From the NCBI RefSeq assembly GCF_010725885.1, contig NZ_AP022600.1, forward strand, positions 2,170,001 through 2,234,000: a stretch of DNA of 64,000 bases, written 5' to 3'. A model generated the notes under the pieces. That model worked only from the letters and a program-made list of their open reading frames with translations. It searched no databases and was not told where the DNA came from. This stretch comes from Mycolicibacterium tokaiense. Its GTDB lineage: Bacteria > Actinomycetota > Actinomycetes > Mycobacteriales > Mycobacteriaceae. This document shows, piece by piece, positions 41,143 to 49,767 of this stretch. Position numbers and translations under genes: made by a program. Positions within the stretch are counted from its first letter, which is position 1; every line of letters starts with the position of its first letter.

Positions 41143-42814
41143 CGCCTTCACCCGTCAAAAGGGTGGATCGTCGCTGTCGTCGGTCGTCGGTCGGCGGCGG
41201 TGGGGGTGGTGGTCGCCAGTCGGCGGTGATGGATTCGTCTTCCCACGGATCGTTGATCCAGGGGCACCAGCTGGCGGTGCGACGGCGGCCACTGAGGACC
41301 AGCCGTTTGAAGCGGACGTCGTTGCGCCGCACCCGCTGCTTGATCTCCTGCGCCCGCCCCTGGTTGATCCACCGGGTCTGCTGGTTGGCGGCTTGTTTGG
41401 CGGCCAGCCCGGCCCGAGCGGCGGCGATCCGGGCGGCCTTCTCCACCTTGGGGTCCCGTGGTCGGGTCCACGGTGTGGGGCGGCACGCTGCGGCGAGGTC
41501 GTCGAACAACTCCGCCCCATCCGGGGTGCACCGGTACGTGCGCCCCGTGGGTGAGGTCCATTCGATGGTGCCGCCGGTGAGTTGTCTGGTGCTCCAGCCG
41601 CCCTCGCCGGACAGGAACGTCTTAATCCTGTGATGGGTGCGGCATTTCGGATCCAGGTTGAACCCGGCGGTCCACCCGCCGCGCAGCGGATGCTGGTGAT
41701 CGAACGGGATGCTGTGGTCGAGGTCGGCGTTCCAGGCGGGCTGGTTGCAGAACGGGAACGAGCACGTCAGCCCCCGGACGCGGACCCAGCGGTCCATCGC
41801 GGCGGACCAGTGGTGGCGCAGGAGCACCGAGGTGCCGTCGCGGGTTTCGGTGGGGGCATTCGGGTCGGTGTCGGGGTTGCGCACATCCCGGCATACGGTG
41901 CCCGGCGCATCGGCCAGCTCACGTACTTGGTCGGCGTCGATGACGCCGTAGCCCTGCAGGAAGCCGGGTTCGTCGCTGTCGCCGGTGACGGTGGCGGCGG
42001 GGGCGATGACGTTGATGACGTACTGCGCCGCCGCGGCCGTAGTCACAGCAGCGGTGGGTTTCGGGGCGGGGCAGTCCTCGCGCCCGCACGCGCACGCCAA
42101 CACAAAGCTGCCGTCGGCGATGGCCTCCGCCGCATCCACCCGCCGCTGCACCAACGTTCGCGGATCCTGGCCGCACACCGCCTTGGCCATCTGATCCAGC
42201 CGGGCATCGACTTTGGCGATCACCGGAGCGCCGGCGTAGAGGCGGATTTCACCCATTCCGTTGGGTAGTGCCTTCGCGCTGACTCGGCGTTCGGTGTCGG
42301 CGGCGACCCGACGCTCTTTGGCGCCGTCGGGATCGACGTGCAGGATGGCTCTGTCGACGGCACCTTGGAGGCGGGTGCGGGACCAGCAGTCCCAGGTCGC
42401 GATCTTCGCCGCCAGATTGCGGTCCACGTCCCGGATCGCGGTGTCGGTGACATGGGCTGTGCGGTTGATGATCAGTTTGGCGGATTCCCAGTCGAGTCGT
42501 CCCGAGGCCAGCAGACCGTAGATCTGCGGCAGCCGCTCATCAAGGGCGTCGGCATAGCCCACGATCTTCATGGCCACCGCCGGCGGTACCCCCAATGCCG
42601 GTCCGACTTCGGCGGCGGTACGCACGAACCCGGAGATCAACCCGAAACCGGGGTCGCCGTCGGGCAGCAGGGCTTGTTGGTCGAAGCCTTCGTTCATCCG
42701 CTGGGTCAGCAGTGCGGCGATGGCGGCCATCCGATGCGCCCACACCGCGGACTCATCGAGGCGGGAAGATTCCACCTCGGTGAGCAGCGCTCCGGGATCA
42801 CATCCTTCGAACAT
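41054..42814 (-). CDS. DUF222 / HNH endonuclease-domain protein (13E12 family)
   Basis: 586 residues. The N-terminal DUF222 region (to about 300) and a C-terminal HNH domain with CSFPFCNQPAWNADLDHSIPFDHQ and CRTHHRIKTF are the hallmarks of the 13E12 repeat family, present in many copies in mycobacteria. The HNH suggests nuclease activity, but biological roles are unproven. ATG at 42814. The C-terminal 29 residues (after LLTGEGV) are Pro/Arg-rich and antisense to the preceding hypothetical gene, so the true end may have been extended by loss of a stop. Confidence 0.88.
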   Translation of the reverse strand: MFEGCDPGALLTEVESSRLDESAVWAHRMAAIAALLTQRMNEGFDQQALLPDGDPGFGLISGFVRTAAEVGPALGVPPAVAMKIVGYADALDERLPQIYGLLASGRLDWESAKLIINRTAHVTDTAIRDVDRNLAAKIATWDCWSRTRLQGAVDRAILHVDPDGAKERRVAADTERRVSAKALPNGMGEIRLYAGAPVIAKVDARLDQMAKAVCGQDPRTLVQRRVDAAEAIADGSFVLACACGREDCPAPKPTAAVTTAAAAQYVINVIAPAATVTGDSDEPGFLQGYGVIDADQVRELADAPGTVCRDVRNPDTDPNAPTETRDGTSVLLRHHWSAAMDRWVRVRGLTCSFPFCNQPAWNADLDHSIPFDHQHPLRGGWTAGFNLDPKCRTHHRIKTFLSGEGGWSTRQLTGGTIEWTSPTGRTYRCTPDGAELFDDLAAACRPTPWTRPRDPKVEKAARIAAARAGLAAKQAANQQTRWINQGRAQEIKQRVRRNDVRFKRLVLSGRRRTASWCPWINDPWEDESITADWRPPPPPPPTDDRRQRRSTLLTGEGVRRPCATAGPPALRPPRPARGRPAAAPRE

Positions 42815-42915
42815 ACGTGCGATTCTACCGGCTCTGCGACGCCTCTGCCAGCGAAAATGTCCAAATTACGCGGGTTGTGGATGAAGTCAGGACTGTGGAT
42901 AACCGCCCGGTGCCG

Positions 42916-43608
42916 TCAGCGTTCCAGTTCCCCGGCCACCCGCCGTTCAAGGCTGAGCACCGTGGCCGCAGGCAGCGCGATCAAACCGTCCAACTCACCC
43001 CGGGCCCGGGTATAGGCGCTGCGCCGTTCGGCTGCCGTCGCGCCGGAATCGGCGGCCAGCCGCAGCAGGTTCTGGGCGCGGGCCAGTCGCTCCTGATCGG
43101 AGGCGGAGAAGTCGCTGCGCCTGCGCCGGATCGCCTCGGCTTCGGCGATGTCGAAGGCCGACACGTAGTCGTGCACGGCGTCCCGGTACTCCAGCTGCGC
43201 CGCACGATCACCGGAAAGCTCGTCAACCGACTCCGGCCGCAGCAGGTCAGCACGCCGCTTCGCGCGATGGAAATCGGCCGTCAATGGATCGCGCATGTCG
43301 GTCATCAGCGGGAAGTCCAGCAGCTTGGCGACGTCCATCTCATAGGACAACCACCGCTCATCGGTCGAGGTGTGTGCCACCAGGAGCTTCTGCATCTCGC
43401 GCCGCCGCAGGGCGTCGTCCTCACGGCCCCGCCCGGCGGCCTCGGCCATCGCGACCTTCGTCTGCTGCTTGATGCGGTAGCGCTCGAGGCGGCGTTCGGC
43501 GCGCCGCTCGTTGGCGGCCGAGACGGCCTTCCAGGCGCCGCCCGCGACGCCACTCAACGGAAAGATCAGCCACCAGAAGTTCTGCGCGAAATGCAGCAGA
43601 GGTTCCAC
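42916..43608 (-). CDS. Hypothetical membrane-anchored coiled-coil protein
   Basis: About 230 residues: one N-terminal hydrophobic segment (LLHFAQNFWWLIFPLSGVAGG) then a long charged, helix-rich region (NERRAERRLERYRIKQQTKV onward) likely to be coiled coil. GTG start at 43608 with GGGTGG upstream, 10 bases after the allantoicase stop, so it is probably co-transcribed. No recognised domain. A longer reading to 43653 overlaps allantoicase and is unlikely. Confidence 0.75.
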   Translation of the reverse strand: MEPLLHFAQNFWWLIFPLSGVAGGAWKAVSAANERRAERRLERYRIKQQTKVAMAEAAGRGREDDALRRREMQKLLVAHTSTDERWLSYEMDVAKLLDFPLMTDMRDPLTADFHRAKRRADLLRPESVDELSGDRAAQLEYRDAVHDYVSAFDIAEAEAIRRRRSDFSASDQERLARAQNLLRLAADSGATAAERRSAYTRARGELDGLIALPAATVLSLERRVAGELER

Positions 43609-43618
43609 GCCACCCAGG

Positions 43619-44641
43619 TTAGGCGCTGGCGTCCCACCGGCCCCGCAGGCCATCCAGGCCGGTATCGGTCAGAGCGCCGAACAGCCGCACCCGCGCCATC
43701 CCGCCGTCGGGGTAGATGTCCAGCCGCGCTTCGGTGATCGGCCGGTCGGCATTGACCAGGAAGCGGTGCCGGGTGTCGGGCAGCAGATCGGTCACTGGCA
43801 GCAGCTCGAACCAGTCGCCGTCGCCGTCGTGCCCAGACAGCCGGGCCGAACCCGGGGCGTTTCCAACGAAATACGAGGTGTCCAGCTCGACGGCATCCAG
43901 CATGCCCTGGCCGGCCAGGCGGATCTGCACCCAGTCGTTTCCGCTGTCGCGCCGCCGCGACGTCTCCCAGCCCTCGCCCATGTTCCGCGGCCCGCCCGAC
44001 AGCAGGAGATTGTTCGGCGAGCTGTAGAACATGTTGGAGCAGGCCGTGATTCGGCCACCATTTTCCAGTGCTGCCAGATCCAGCGTGCGCTTCTCGGCGA
44101 ACCGGGGATCGAGCATGCCCTCGCCGTGCACACGGAACCGGGCGACGCCGCCGTCCGGATAGATGGACAACCGCAGATGAGTCCAGCGCCGAGTCGATGT
44201 GACCTCGAACGGGTTTCGGGTGTCTCCGTCGACCTTGCTGCGCTCGACGATGGTCTCCCACGCCGCCTGCTGCACCAGTTCCTCGGTGGACGGGTATCCG
44301 TCGATCTGGGCCGCTTCCACCGAGATCTGCGGCGGGTAGTTGCCGGTGAACCACGCCGTATCGACCACCACGCCACGGACCACCGCGGGTACACCGAGGC
44401 GCACGATGGCCGCGTCGCAGGTGTCGGGCCCGGCGCCACGGCGGCGGCGGGTCTCCCAGCCGTCGTAGATCTGGCCCTTGTGTCCGAATGTGGCAGGCCG
44501 GAACTCCGCAGCCTTCGGGGTGATCAGGTTCTCCCGCTCGGCGAACAGATCGTCATTGGCCCACAGCACGGCGCCGCCCGAGGAACGGGCGGCCAGGTCG
44601 GGCAAGGACAGGAAATGCGACGGTCCGGGGGAGGTGCTCAC
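43619..44641 (-). CDS. alc: Allantoicase
   Basis: 340 residues. Hydrolyses allantoate to ureidoglycolate and urea in purine-ring catabolism. Two related beta-jelly-roll repeats are visible: FGHKGQIYDGWETRRRRG with DTAWFTGNYPPQ, and NMGEGWETSRRRDSGNDW with DTSYFVGNAPG, each ending in an RLSIYPDGGVARFRV / RLDIYPDGGMARVRL segment. GTG start, 25 bases after the OHCU decarboxylase stop, forming a purine-ureide unit. Confidence 0.93.
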   Translation of the reverse strand: MSTSPGPSHFLSLPDLAARSSGGAVLWANDDLFAERENLITPKAAEFRPATFGHKGQIYDGWETRRRRGAGPDTCDAAIVRLGVPAVVRGVVVDTAWFTGNYPPQISVEAAQIDGYPSTEELVQQAAWETIVERSKVDGDTRNPFEVTSTRRWTHLRLSIYPDGGVARFRVHGEGMLDPRFAEKRTLDLAALENGGRITACSNMFYSSPNNLLLSGGPRNMGEGWETSRRRDSGNDWVQIRLAGQGMLDAVELDTSYFVGNAPGSARLSGHDGDGDWFELLPVTDLLPDTRHRFLVNADRPITEARLDIYPDGGMARVRLFGALTDTGLDGLRGRWDASA

Positions 44642-44665
44642 CGGGCGAAGCTTAGTGGAATACCG

Positions 44666-45214
44666 CTACCAGTTGGAAAAGCCGCCCTCGGGGCCGAGCA
44701 TGCGCTCCAACCGGGTCCGGTTGATCTTGGCCAGCTCGTTGCGCACCACCTTGCGCTCGGTTTCCAGCTCGTTGTGCATGCGCTCGGCCATCGCGGCGGA
44801 CACCTCGGCGCAGCCCACGCCGCCGACGAACATCACGAACTCGAACCCGAACCGCTCGCGGTACCGGACGGAGCCCTCGCGCAGCGCCGTCATCACGGCT
44901 TCATCGTCGCTGCTCACCGAGCACTGCTCCGCGGCCGACTTCACGCTGCGCGGACGCGCCCCGACCTGGGGATACGCCTCCAGAATGACGTCGATGGCCT
45001 CGTCGGGCAGCGAGAACAGCAGCGCATCCGCCCGTCGGAACAGTGCGGCATGGCTGCCGTAAGCGCGTCCGCGGGCCAGGGCACGAGCCAGTGAGAGGCT
45101 GTTGCAGCACTCGTAGAGTGCGTGCACGGCGCGACGCTCGGGCAGCGTGTTGAACGCCTCGAGGCCGATCCCCTGATGCAGCAGCACACAGACATGATCC
45201 GAGCGCCAGAGCAC
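44666..45214 (-). CDS. 2-oxo-4-hydroxy-4-carboxy-5-ureidoimidazoline (OHCU) decarboxylase-like protein
   Basis: About 182 residues. UraD family: FNTLPERRAVHALYECCNS at the N-terminus, then FGFEFVMFVGGVGCAEVSAAMAERMHNELETERKVVRNELAKINRTRLERML, which is the conserved C-terminal block. It would convert OHCU to S-allantoin, the step two before allantoicase. The start is uncertain: GTG 45214 or GTG 45187, with no clear Shine-Dalgarno. Urate oxidase, HIU hydrolase and allantoinase are not in the window. Confidence 0.85.
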   Translation of the reverse strand: MLWRSDHVCVLLHQGIGLEAFNTLPERRAVHALYECCNSLSLARALARGRAYGSHAALFRRADALLFSLPDEAIDVILEAYPQVGARPRSVKSAAEQCSVSSDDEAVMTALREGSVRYRERFGFEFVMFVGGVGCAEVSAAMAERMHNELETERKVVRNELAKINRTRLERMLGPEGGFSNW

Positions 45215-45247
45215 GCCGGCGTTACGCCGCGTTACGGCTGTGCTAAA

Positions 45248-45736
45248 TCAGTGGCCCGAGCTCTTGAAGCGCTCCACCGAACGCTGGTATTCGGCCTCCG
45301 CTTCGGCGCGGCCCACCCAGTCGGAGCCCTTGACGAACTTGTTGGGTTCGAGGTCCTTGTAGTGCACGAAGAAGTGCTGAATGGCGTCGAGTTCGAACTT
45401 CGAGACGTCGCCGATGTCCTGGATGTGGTCCCAGCGCTTGTCGCCGGCGGGCACACACAGCACCTTGTCGTCGCCACCGGCTTCGTCGACCATCTTGAAC
45501 ATGCCGACCGGGCGGGCCTCGACCAGCACGCCGGGGAACACCGACTCCGGCAGCAGCACCAGGGCGTCGAGCGGGTCGCCGTCCTCGCCGAGGGTGTCTT
45601 CGATGAAGCCGTAGTCGGTCGGGTAGGCCATCGGCGTGTAGAGGTAGCGGTCCAGCTTGACCCGTCCGGTCTTGTGGTCCACCTCGTACTTGTTGCGCTG
45701 TCCCTTGGGGATCTCGATGGTCACGTCGAATTCCAC
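45248..45736 (-). CDS. ppa: Inorganic pyrophosphatase
   Basis: 162 residues, exactly the length of the M. tuberculosis family I enzyme. Hydrolyses pyrophosphate to drive biosynthesis. Signature [12 protein letters not shown] with the metal-binding aspartates, plus [17 protein letters not shown] and [16 protein letters not shown] start ([12 protein letters not shown]). Divergent from dacB, with about 60 bases between the starts, as in Rv3628/Rv3627c. Confidence 0.97.
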   Translation of the reverse strand: MEFDVTIEIPKGQRNKYEVDHKTGRVKLDRYLYTPMAYPTDYGFIEDTLGEDGDPLDALVLLPESVFPGVLVEARPVGMFKMVDEAGGDDKVLCVPAGDKRWDHIQDIGDVSKFELDAIQHFFVHYKDLEPNKFVKGSDWVGRAEAEAEYQRSVERFKSSGH

Positions 45737-45799
45737 GCGGCAACTCCTTGCGTCTGTGATCGTCGGGTCAAACCCTAGTGCAGGGCTACTCTGCACTGC

Positions 45800-47173
45800 A
45801 TGCGTCCTGGCCGTTGGCGGAAGTCCACGCATATGGCGCTCGGCGCCACCGTGGTGGCGGTGGTCGCCATCGTGGTGGCCGTCGCCGCGCTGGTCACCGG
45901 TGGGTCCGAGCAGCCCGACCCGCGGATCACCGCCCAACCCGCAGCCGTCACCGCCGATCCCGCCGTGATCCCGGTGGCCGACGGGGCCCCGGTACCCACC
46001 CGAGCCGGGCTGGCCCGGGCCCTGGCCGTGGCGCTGGCCGACCCCAACCTCGGCAACCTGACCGGGCGCATCACCGACGCGCTGACAGGTGAGGTGCTCT
46101 GGCAGCAGCGCGACAACGTGCCGATGCAGCCTGCGTCGACCAACAAGACGTTGACGACGGCCGCGGCGCTGCTGTCGCTGGATCGCGATGCCCGGCTGAC
46201 CACCACCGTGTACGCCGGCACCAGACCGGGGACGATCATCTTGGTCGGCGGCGGCGACCCGGTGCTCTCGGCCGCGCCGGCCGACGAGGACACCTGGTAC
46301 CGCGATGCCGCGCGGATCAGTGATCTGGTGGACGGCGTGCGCGCCCGTGGAACCCGGGTGACCGACATCCAGGTCGACACCTCGCTGTACTCCGGCCCCG
46401 AGCTGGCACCGGGGTGGGACCCGATCGACATCGACCTCGGCGACATCGCCCCCATCCAGCCGGTGATGCTCGACGCGGGGCGCACCCAGCCCACCAGCTA
46501 CGACTCCCGCCGCTCCCATACCCCGGCACTGGACGCCGGCCGGGCGCTGGCCGCCGGTTTGGGCGTCGACCCGGCCAGGGTCACCGTGACCACCCGTGCA
46601 CAGCGCGGCGCGGAGATCGCGTCTGTGCAGTCGGCGCCGCTGATCGAGCGGCTACGCCAGATGATGGGGGCCAGCGACAACGTGATGGCCGAGACCATCG
46701 GCAGGGAGGTCGCGGCCGCCGCCGGCAAGCCACTCAGCTTCGCCGGCGCTGCCGCCGCGGTCCTGGCGCAGTTGCGCGACGCCGGCATCAACCTCGACGG
46801 TGCCCAGCTGCTCGATTCCAGCGGCCTGTCCATCGACGACCGGCTGACCGCACGCACCCTGGACGACGTGGCCCTGGCCGCTTCGGGGGAGGGCCAGCCG
46901 CGGCTGCGGCCACTGCTGGACCTGCTGCCGGTGGCCGGGGGCAGCGGCACCCTGTCCAACCGGTACCACGACGACGTGACCGGTACCGCCGCCGGCTGGC
47001 TGCGGGCCAAGACCGGGAGTCTGACGGGAACGAATACGCTGGCGGGAGTGATCACCGACGCCAGCGGCCGGGTCCTGACCTTCGCCTTCGTCTCCAACGA
47101 CGCCGGCCCCACCGGTCGCGTCGCACTCGACGTGCTGGCCGCCACGCTACGGTCGTGTGGGTGCGAGAGATGA
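45800..47173 (+). CDS. dacB: D-alanyl-D-alanine carboxypeptidase / endopeptidase (PBP4 type)
   Basis: 457 residues, class C penicillin-binding protein that trims peptidoglycan stem peptides. One N-terminal membrane anchor ([16 protein letters not shown]). Active-site motifs: S113-T-N-K116 (SxxK), SDN in [10 protein letters not shown], and KTG in [15 protein letters not shown]. Homologous to Rv3627c. ATG overlaps nothing upstream; the stop overlaps the next gene's ATG (ATGA). Confidence 0.96.
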   Translation: MRPGRWRKSTHMALGATVVAVVAIVVAVAALVTGGSEQPDPRITAQPAAVTADPAVIPVADGAPVPTRAGLARALAVALADPNLGNLTGRITDALTGEVLWQQRDNVPMQPASTNKTLTTAAALLSLDRDARLTTTVYAGTRPGTIILVGGGDPVLSAAPADEDTWYRDAARISDLVDGVRARGTRVTDIQVDTSLYSGPELAPGWDPIDIDLGDIAPIQPVMLDAGRTQPTSYDSRRSHTPALDAGRALAAGLGVDPARVTVTTRAQRGAEIASVQSAPLIERLRQMMGASDNVMAETIGREVAAAAGKPLSFAGAAAAVLAQLRDAGINLDGAQLLDSSGLSIDDRLTARTLDDVALAASGEGQPRLRPLLDLLPVAGGSGTLSNRYHDDVTGTAAGWLRAKTGSLTGTNTLAGVITDASGRVLTFAFVSNDAGPTGRVALDVLAATLRSCGCER

Positions 47174-48213
47174 GCGGCAACTCGATCGGCGCGGCCGTCG
47201 ACTGGGGCTTTGCTGCCTCCATCGGGGCCAAGCTTGCCCGCTCGGCGGCGCCGGTGACCGAATACACCCGTCAGCAAGCCATTTCGCAGCTGGCCGAGTC
47301 CGCCCGGGCGGCCGAACCTCCGGTGCGCGAGGTCACTCGGCTGATCACCGAGGGTGCGGTACCCGAGGCCCGCATCGTGGACCGGCCCGCCTGGATCCGG
47401 GCCGCCACCGAATCGATGCGGGCGATGACCGGTGGGGCGGCGACGCCCAGGGGGGTGCTCACCGGACGGGTCACCGGCGCGCAGACCGGGGCGGTATTGG
47501 CCTTCGTGTCCTCGGGCATCCTCGGTCAGTACGACCCGTTCGTCTCCCCGACCGACGACGGCGGCGGGTGTCTGCTGCTGGTGTACCCGAACATCATCGC
47601 CGTGGAGCGTCAGCTCCGGGTGTCGCCCAAGGACTTTCGGCTCTGGGTGTGCCTGCACGAGGTGACCCACCGGGTGCAGTTCACGGCGAATCCCTGGCTG
47701 GCCGGCTACATGAAATCCACCCTCGAGATCCTCACCCAGGACAGCACCGACGACGTGACGGCCGTCGCCGGCCGGCTCGCGGATTTCATCAAACAGCGCC
47801 GCTCGCAACAGGATTCAAGCCCCAACGGCATCCTGGACCTGATGCGCGCCGTGCAGTCGCCGCAGCAGCGCGACGCGCTGGACCGGCTGCTGGTGCTCGG
47901 CACCCTGCTCGAAGGGCACGCCGATCATGTGATGGACGCTGTGGGGCCGGCGGTGGTGCCCACCGTGGCGTCCATCCGGCATCGTTTCGAGGAGCGTCGA
48001 CAGCGCAAACAACCACCCTTGCAACGGATTCTGCGGGCGCTGCTGGGCGTCGACGCCAAGCTGGCGCAGTACACCAGGGGCAAGGTCTTTGTCGACGACG
48101 TGGTGGGCCGCGTGGGGATGGACCGGTTCAACGCGGTGTGGGCCGGCAGTGACAACCTCCCGCTTCCCGACGAGATCGAACACCCGGAGAAATGGATCGC
48201 CAGAGTCCTCTAG
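47170..48213 (+). CDS. Zinc-dependent metalloprotease-like protein (DUF2342, Rv3626c type)
   Basis: 347 residues. Zinc motif H163-E-V-T-H167 in CLHEVTHRVQF, with a downstream EGHADHVMDAVG that supplies a further acidic ligand. Family members are annotated as zincins or as coenzyme-F420-associated, but no substrate is established. ATG at 47170 in an ATGA overlap with dacB, with GAGAG upstream. Its C-terminus overlaps tilS by 22 bases, so dacB, this gene, tilS and hpt form one operon. Confidence 0.92.
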   Translation: MSGNSIGAAVDWGFAASIGAKLARSAAPVTEYTRQQAISQLAESARAAEPPVREVTRLITEGAVPEARIVDRPAWIRAATESMRAMTGGAATPRGVLTGRVTGAQTGAVLAFVSSGILGQYDPFVSPTDDGGGCLLLVYPNIIAVERQLRVSPKDFRLWVCLHEVTHRVQFTANPWLAGYMKSTLEILTQDSTDDVTAVAGRLADFIKQRRSQQDSSPNGILDLMRAVQSPQQRDALDRLLVLGTLLEGHADHVMDAVGPAVVPTVASIRHRFEERRQRKQPPLQRILRALLGVDAKLAQYTRGKVFVDDVVGRVGMDRFNAVWAGSDNLPLPDEIEHPEKWIARVL

Positions 48214-49157
48214 GGCGCGTCGTCGCAGCGGTGGCGGCCTTCGCCGGGGACCACGTCCCCGAGGTGGAATGCTGGTGTGTCGCGCTGTCGGGCGGTGCCG
48301 ACTCGCTGGCGCTCACCGCCGCGGCCGCCCGGGTACGGCCCACCACCGCACTGGTGGTCGACCATGGCCTGCAGCCCGGCTCGGACACCGTGGCAGAGCA
48401 GGCGCGCGCGATCGCGCTGGAACTGGGTTGTGTTGGCGCACAGATTATCTCGGTTGAGGTGGGCGTCGCCGGCGGACCGGAAGCGGCCGCCCGGACAGCC
48501 AGGTACGCGGCATTGGAGCAGGCCCGCGCACAGGCCCCGGTGCTGATCGGCCACACCCTCGACGACCAGGCCGAGACCGTGCTACTGGGGTTGGGCCGCG
48601 GCTCGGGCCCGCGGTCCATCGCCGGCATCCGGCCCTACGACCCGCCGTGGTGCCGGCCGCTGCTGCAGCTGCGCCGGCAGCACACCGAGGCGGCATGCCG
48701 CGAGCTCGGGCTCACGCCGTGGCAGGACCCCCACAACACCGACAGCCGCTTTACCCGCGTGCGGCTGCGCGGCGAGGCGCTGCCGCTGCTGGAAGACATC
48801 CTGGGCGGTGGGGTGGCACCGGCGCTCGCCCGCACCGCGGCCGCGCTCCGAGAAGACGGCGAGGTTCTCGACTCGCTTGCCGAGCAGGCGTGGCGAGACG
48901 CCGGCAGCGACCGGCCGGCGGTCGCGGCGCTGGTGGGGCAACCGGCGGCCATCCGACGCCGGGTGATCCGGCTGTGGCTGCTGGCCGGCGGCGCCGTCGA
49001 CCTCACCGACACCCACATCCGCGCTGTGGACGCCCTGGTGATCACGTGGCGTGGCCAGGGCGGCGTGGCCGTACCCAGTCAGCTGCGCGATCAGCGCTTG
49101 TTTGCCCGGCGCCGGGACGGCTACCTGGTGCTCTCCTGTGAGCCCGTCCGGACGTAG
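48192..49157 (+). CDS. tilS: tRNA(Ile)-lysidine synthetase
   Basis: 321 residues, N-type ATP pyrophosphatase that converts C34 of tRNA-Ile(CAU) to lysidine. PP-loop [41 protein letters not shown] and RPLLQLRR are all visible. The C-terminal domain is short, as in mycobacteria. ATG 48192 lies inside the end of the metalloprotease gene. Essential core function. Confidence 0.95.
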   Translation: MDRQSPLGRVVAAVAAFAGDHVPEVECWCVALSGGADSLALTAAAARVRPTTALVVDHGLQPGSDTVAEQARAIALELGCVGAQIISVEVGVAGGPEAAARTARYAALEQARAQAPVLIGHTLDDQAETVLLGLGRGSGPRSIAGIRPYDPPWCRPLLQLRRQHTEAACRELGLTPWQDPHNTDSRFTRVRLRGEALPLLEDILGGGVAPALARTAAALREDGEVLDSLAEQAWRDAGSDRPAVAALVGQPAAIRRRVIRLWLLAGGAVDLTDTHIRAVDALVITWRGQGGVAVPSQLRDQRLFARRRDGYLVLSCEPVRT

Positions 49158-49174
49158 CAGTTAGGCTGTTCCTC

Positions 49175-49750
49175 GTGCCTGCGCATACCGCCGAGTTGTA
49201 TCCAGGAGACATCAAGTCGGTCTTGCTGTCGGAGGAACAGATCCGCGACAAGACCGCCGAACTCGCCGCGACCATCGGCGCGGACTATCGAGAGGCAGCC
49301 GGTGATCAGGACCTGCTGCTGATCACAGTCCTCAAGGGCGCGGTCATGTTCGTCACCGATCTGGCCAGGGCCATCCCGGTGCCCACCCAGCTGGAATTCA
49401 TGGCCGTCAGCTCCTACGGCTCGTCCACGTCGTCGTCGGGTGTGGTGCGCATCCTCAAAGACCTCGACCGCGACATCCACGACCGCGACGTGCTGATCGT
49501 CGAGGACATCATCGACTCGGGGCTCACACTGTCCTGGCTGCTGCGTAACCTGGCCACCCGCCACCCCCGCTCACTGCGGGTGTGCACGCTGTTGCGCAAA
49601 CCCGAAGCGGTGCGGGCCGAACTCGACGTCACCTATATCGGGTTCGACATCCCCAATGAGTTCGTTGTCGGCTACGGACTCGATTACGCCGAACGCTACC
49701 GGGATCTGCCGTACATCGGGACACTGGAGCCGAAGGTCTACAGCCACTAG
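49175..49750 (+). CDS. hpt: Hypoxanthine(-guanine) phosphoribosyltransferase
   Basis: 191 residues. Purine salvage: base plus PRPP to IMP/GMP. PRPP-binding motif [14 protein letters not shown], flexible-loop [15 protein letters not shown], and the C-terminal [23 protein letters not shown] start 17 bases after tilS. Same neighbour order as M. tuberculosis Rv3625c/Rv3624c. Confidence 0.97.
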   Translation: MPAHTAELYPGDIKSVLLSEEQIRDKTAELAATIGADYREAAGDQDLLLITVLKGAVMFVTDLARAIPVPTQLEFMAVSSYGSSTSSSGVVRILKDLDRDIHDRDVLIVEDIIDSGLTLSWLLRNLATRHPRSLRVCTLLRKPEAVRAELDVTYIGFDIPNEFVVGYGLDYAERYRDLPYIGTLEPKVYSH

Positions 49751-49767
49751 CGCATCCCGGGAGCCCC

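Noticed and set aside
45215..45247. Hairpin between ppa and the OHCU decarboxylase gene
   Set aside because: The repeated CGTTACG units are direct, not inverted, repeats, so they do not form a terminator stem.
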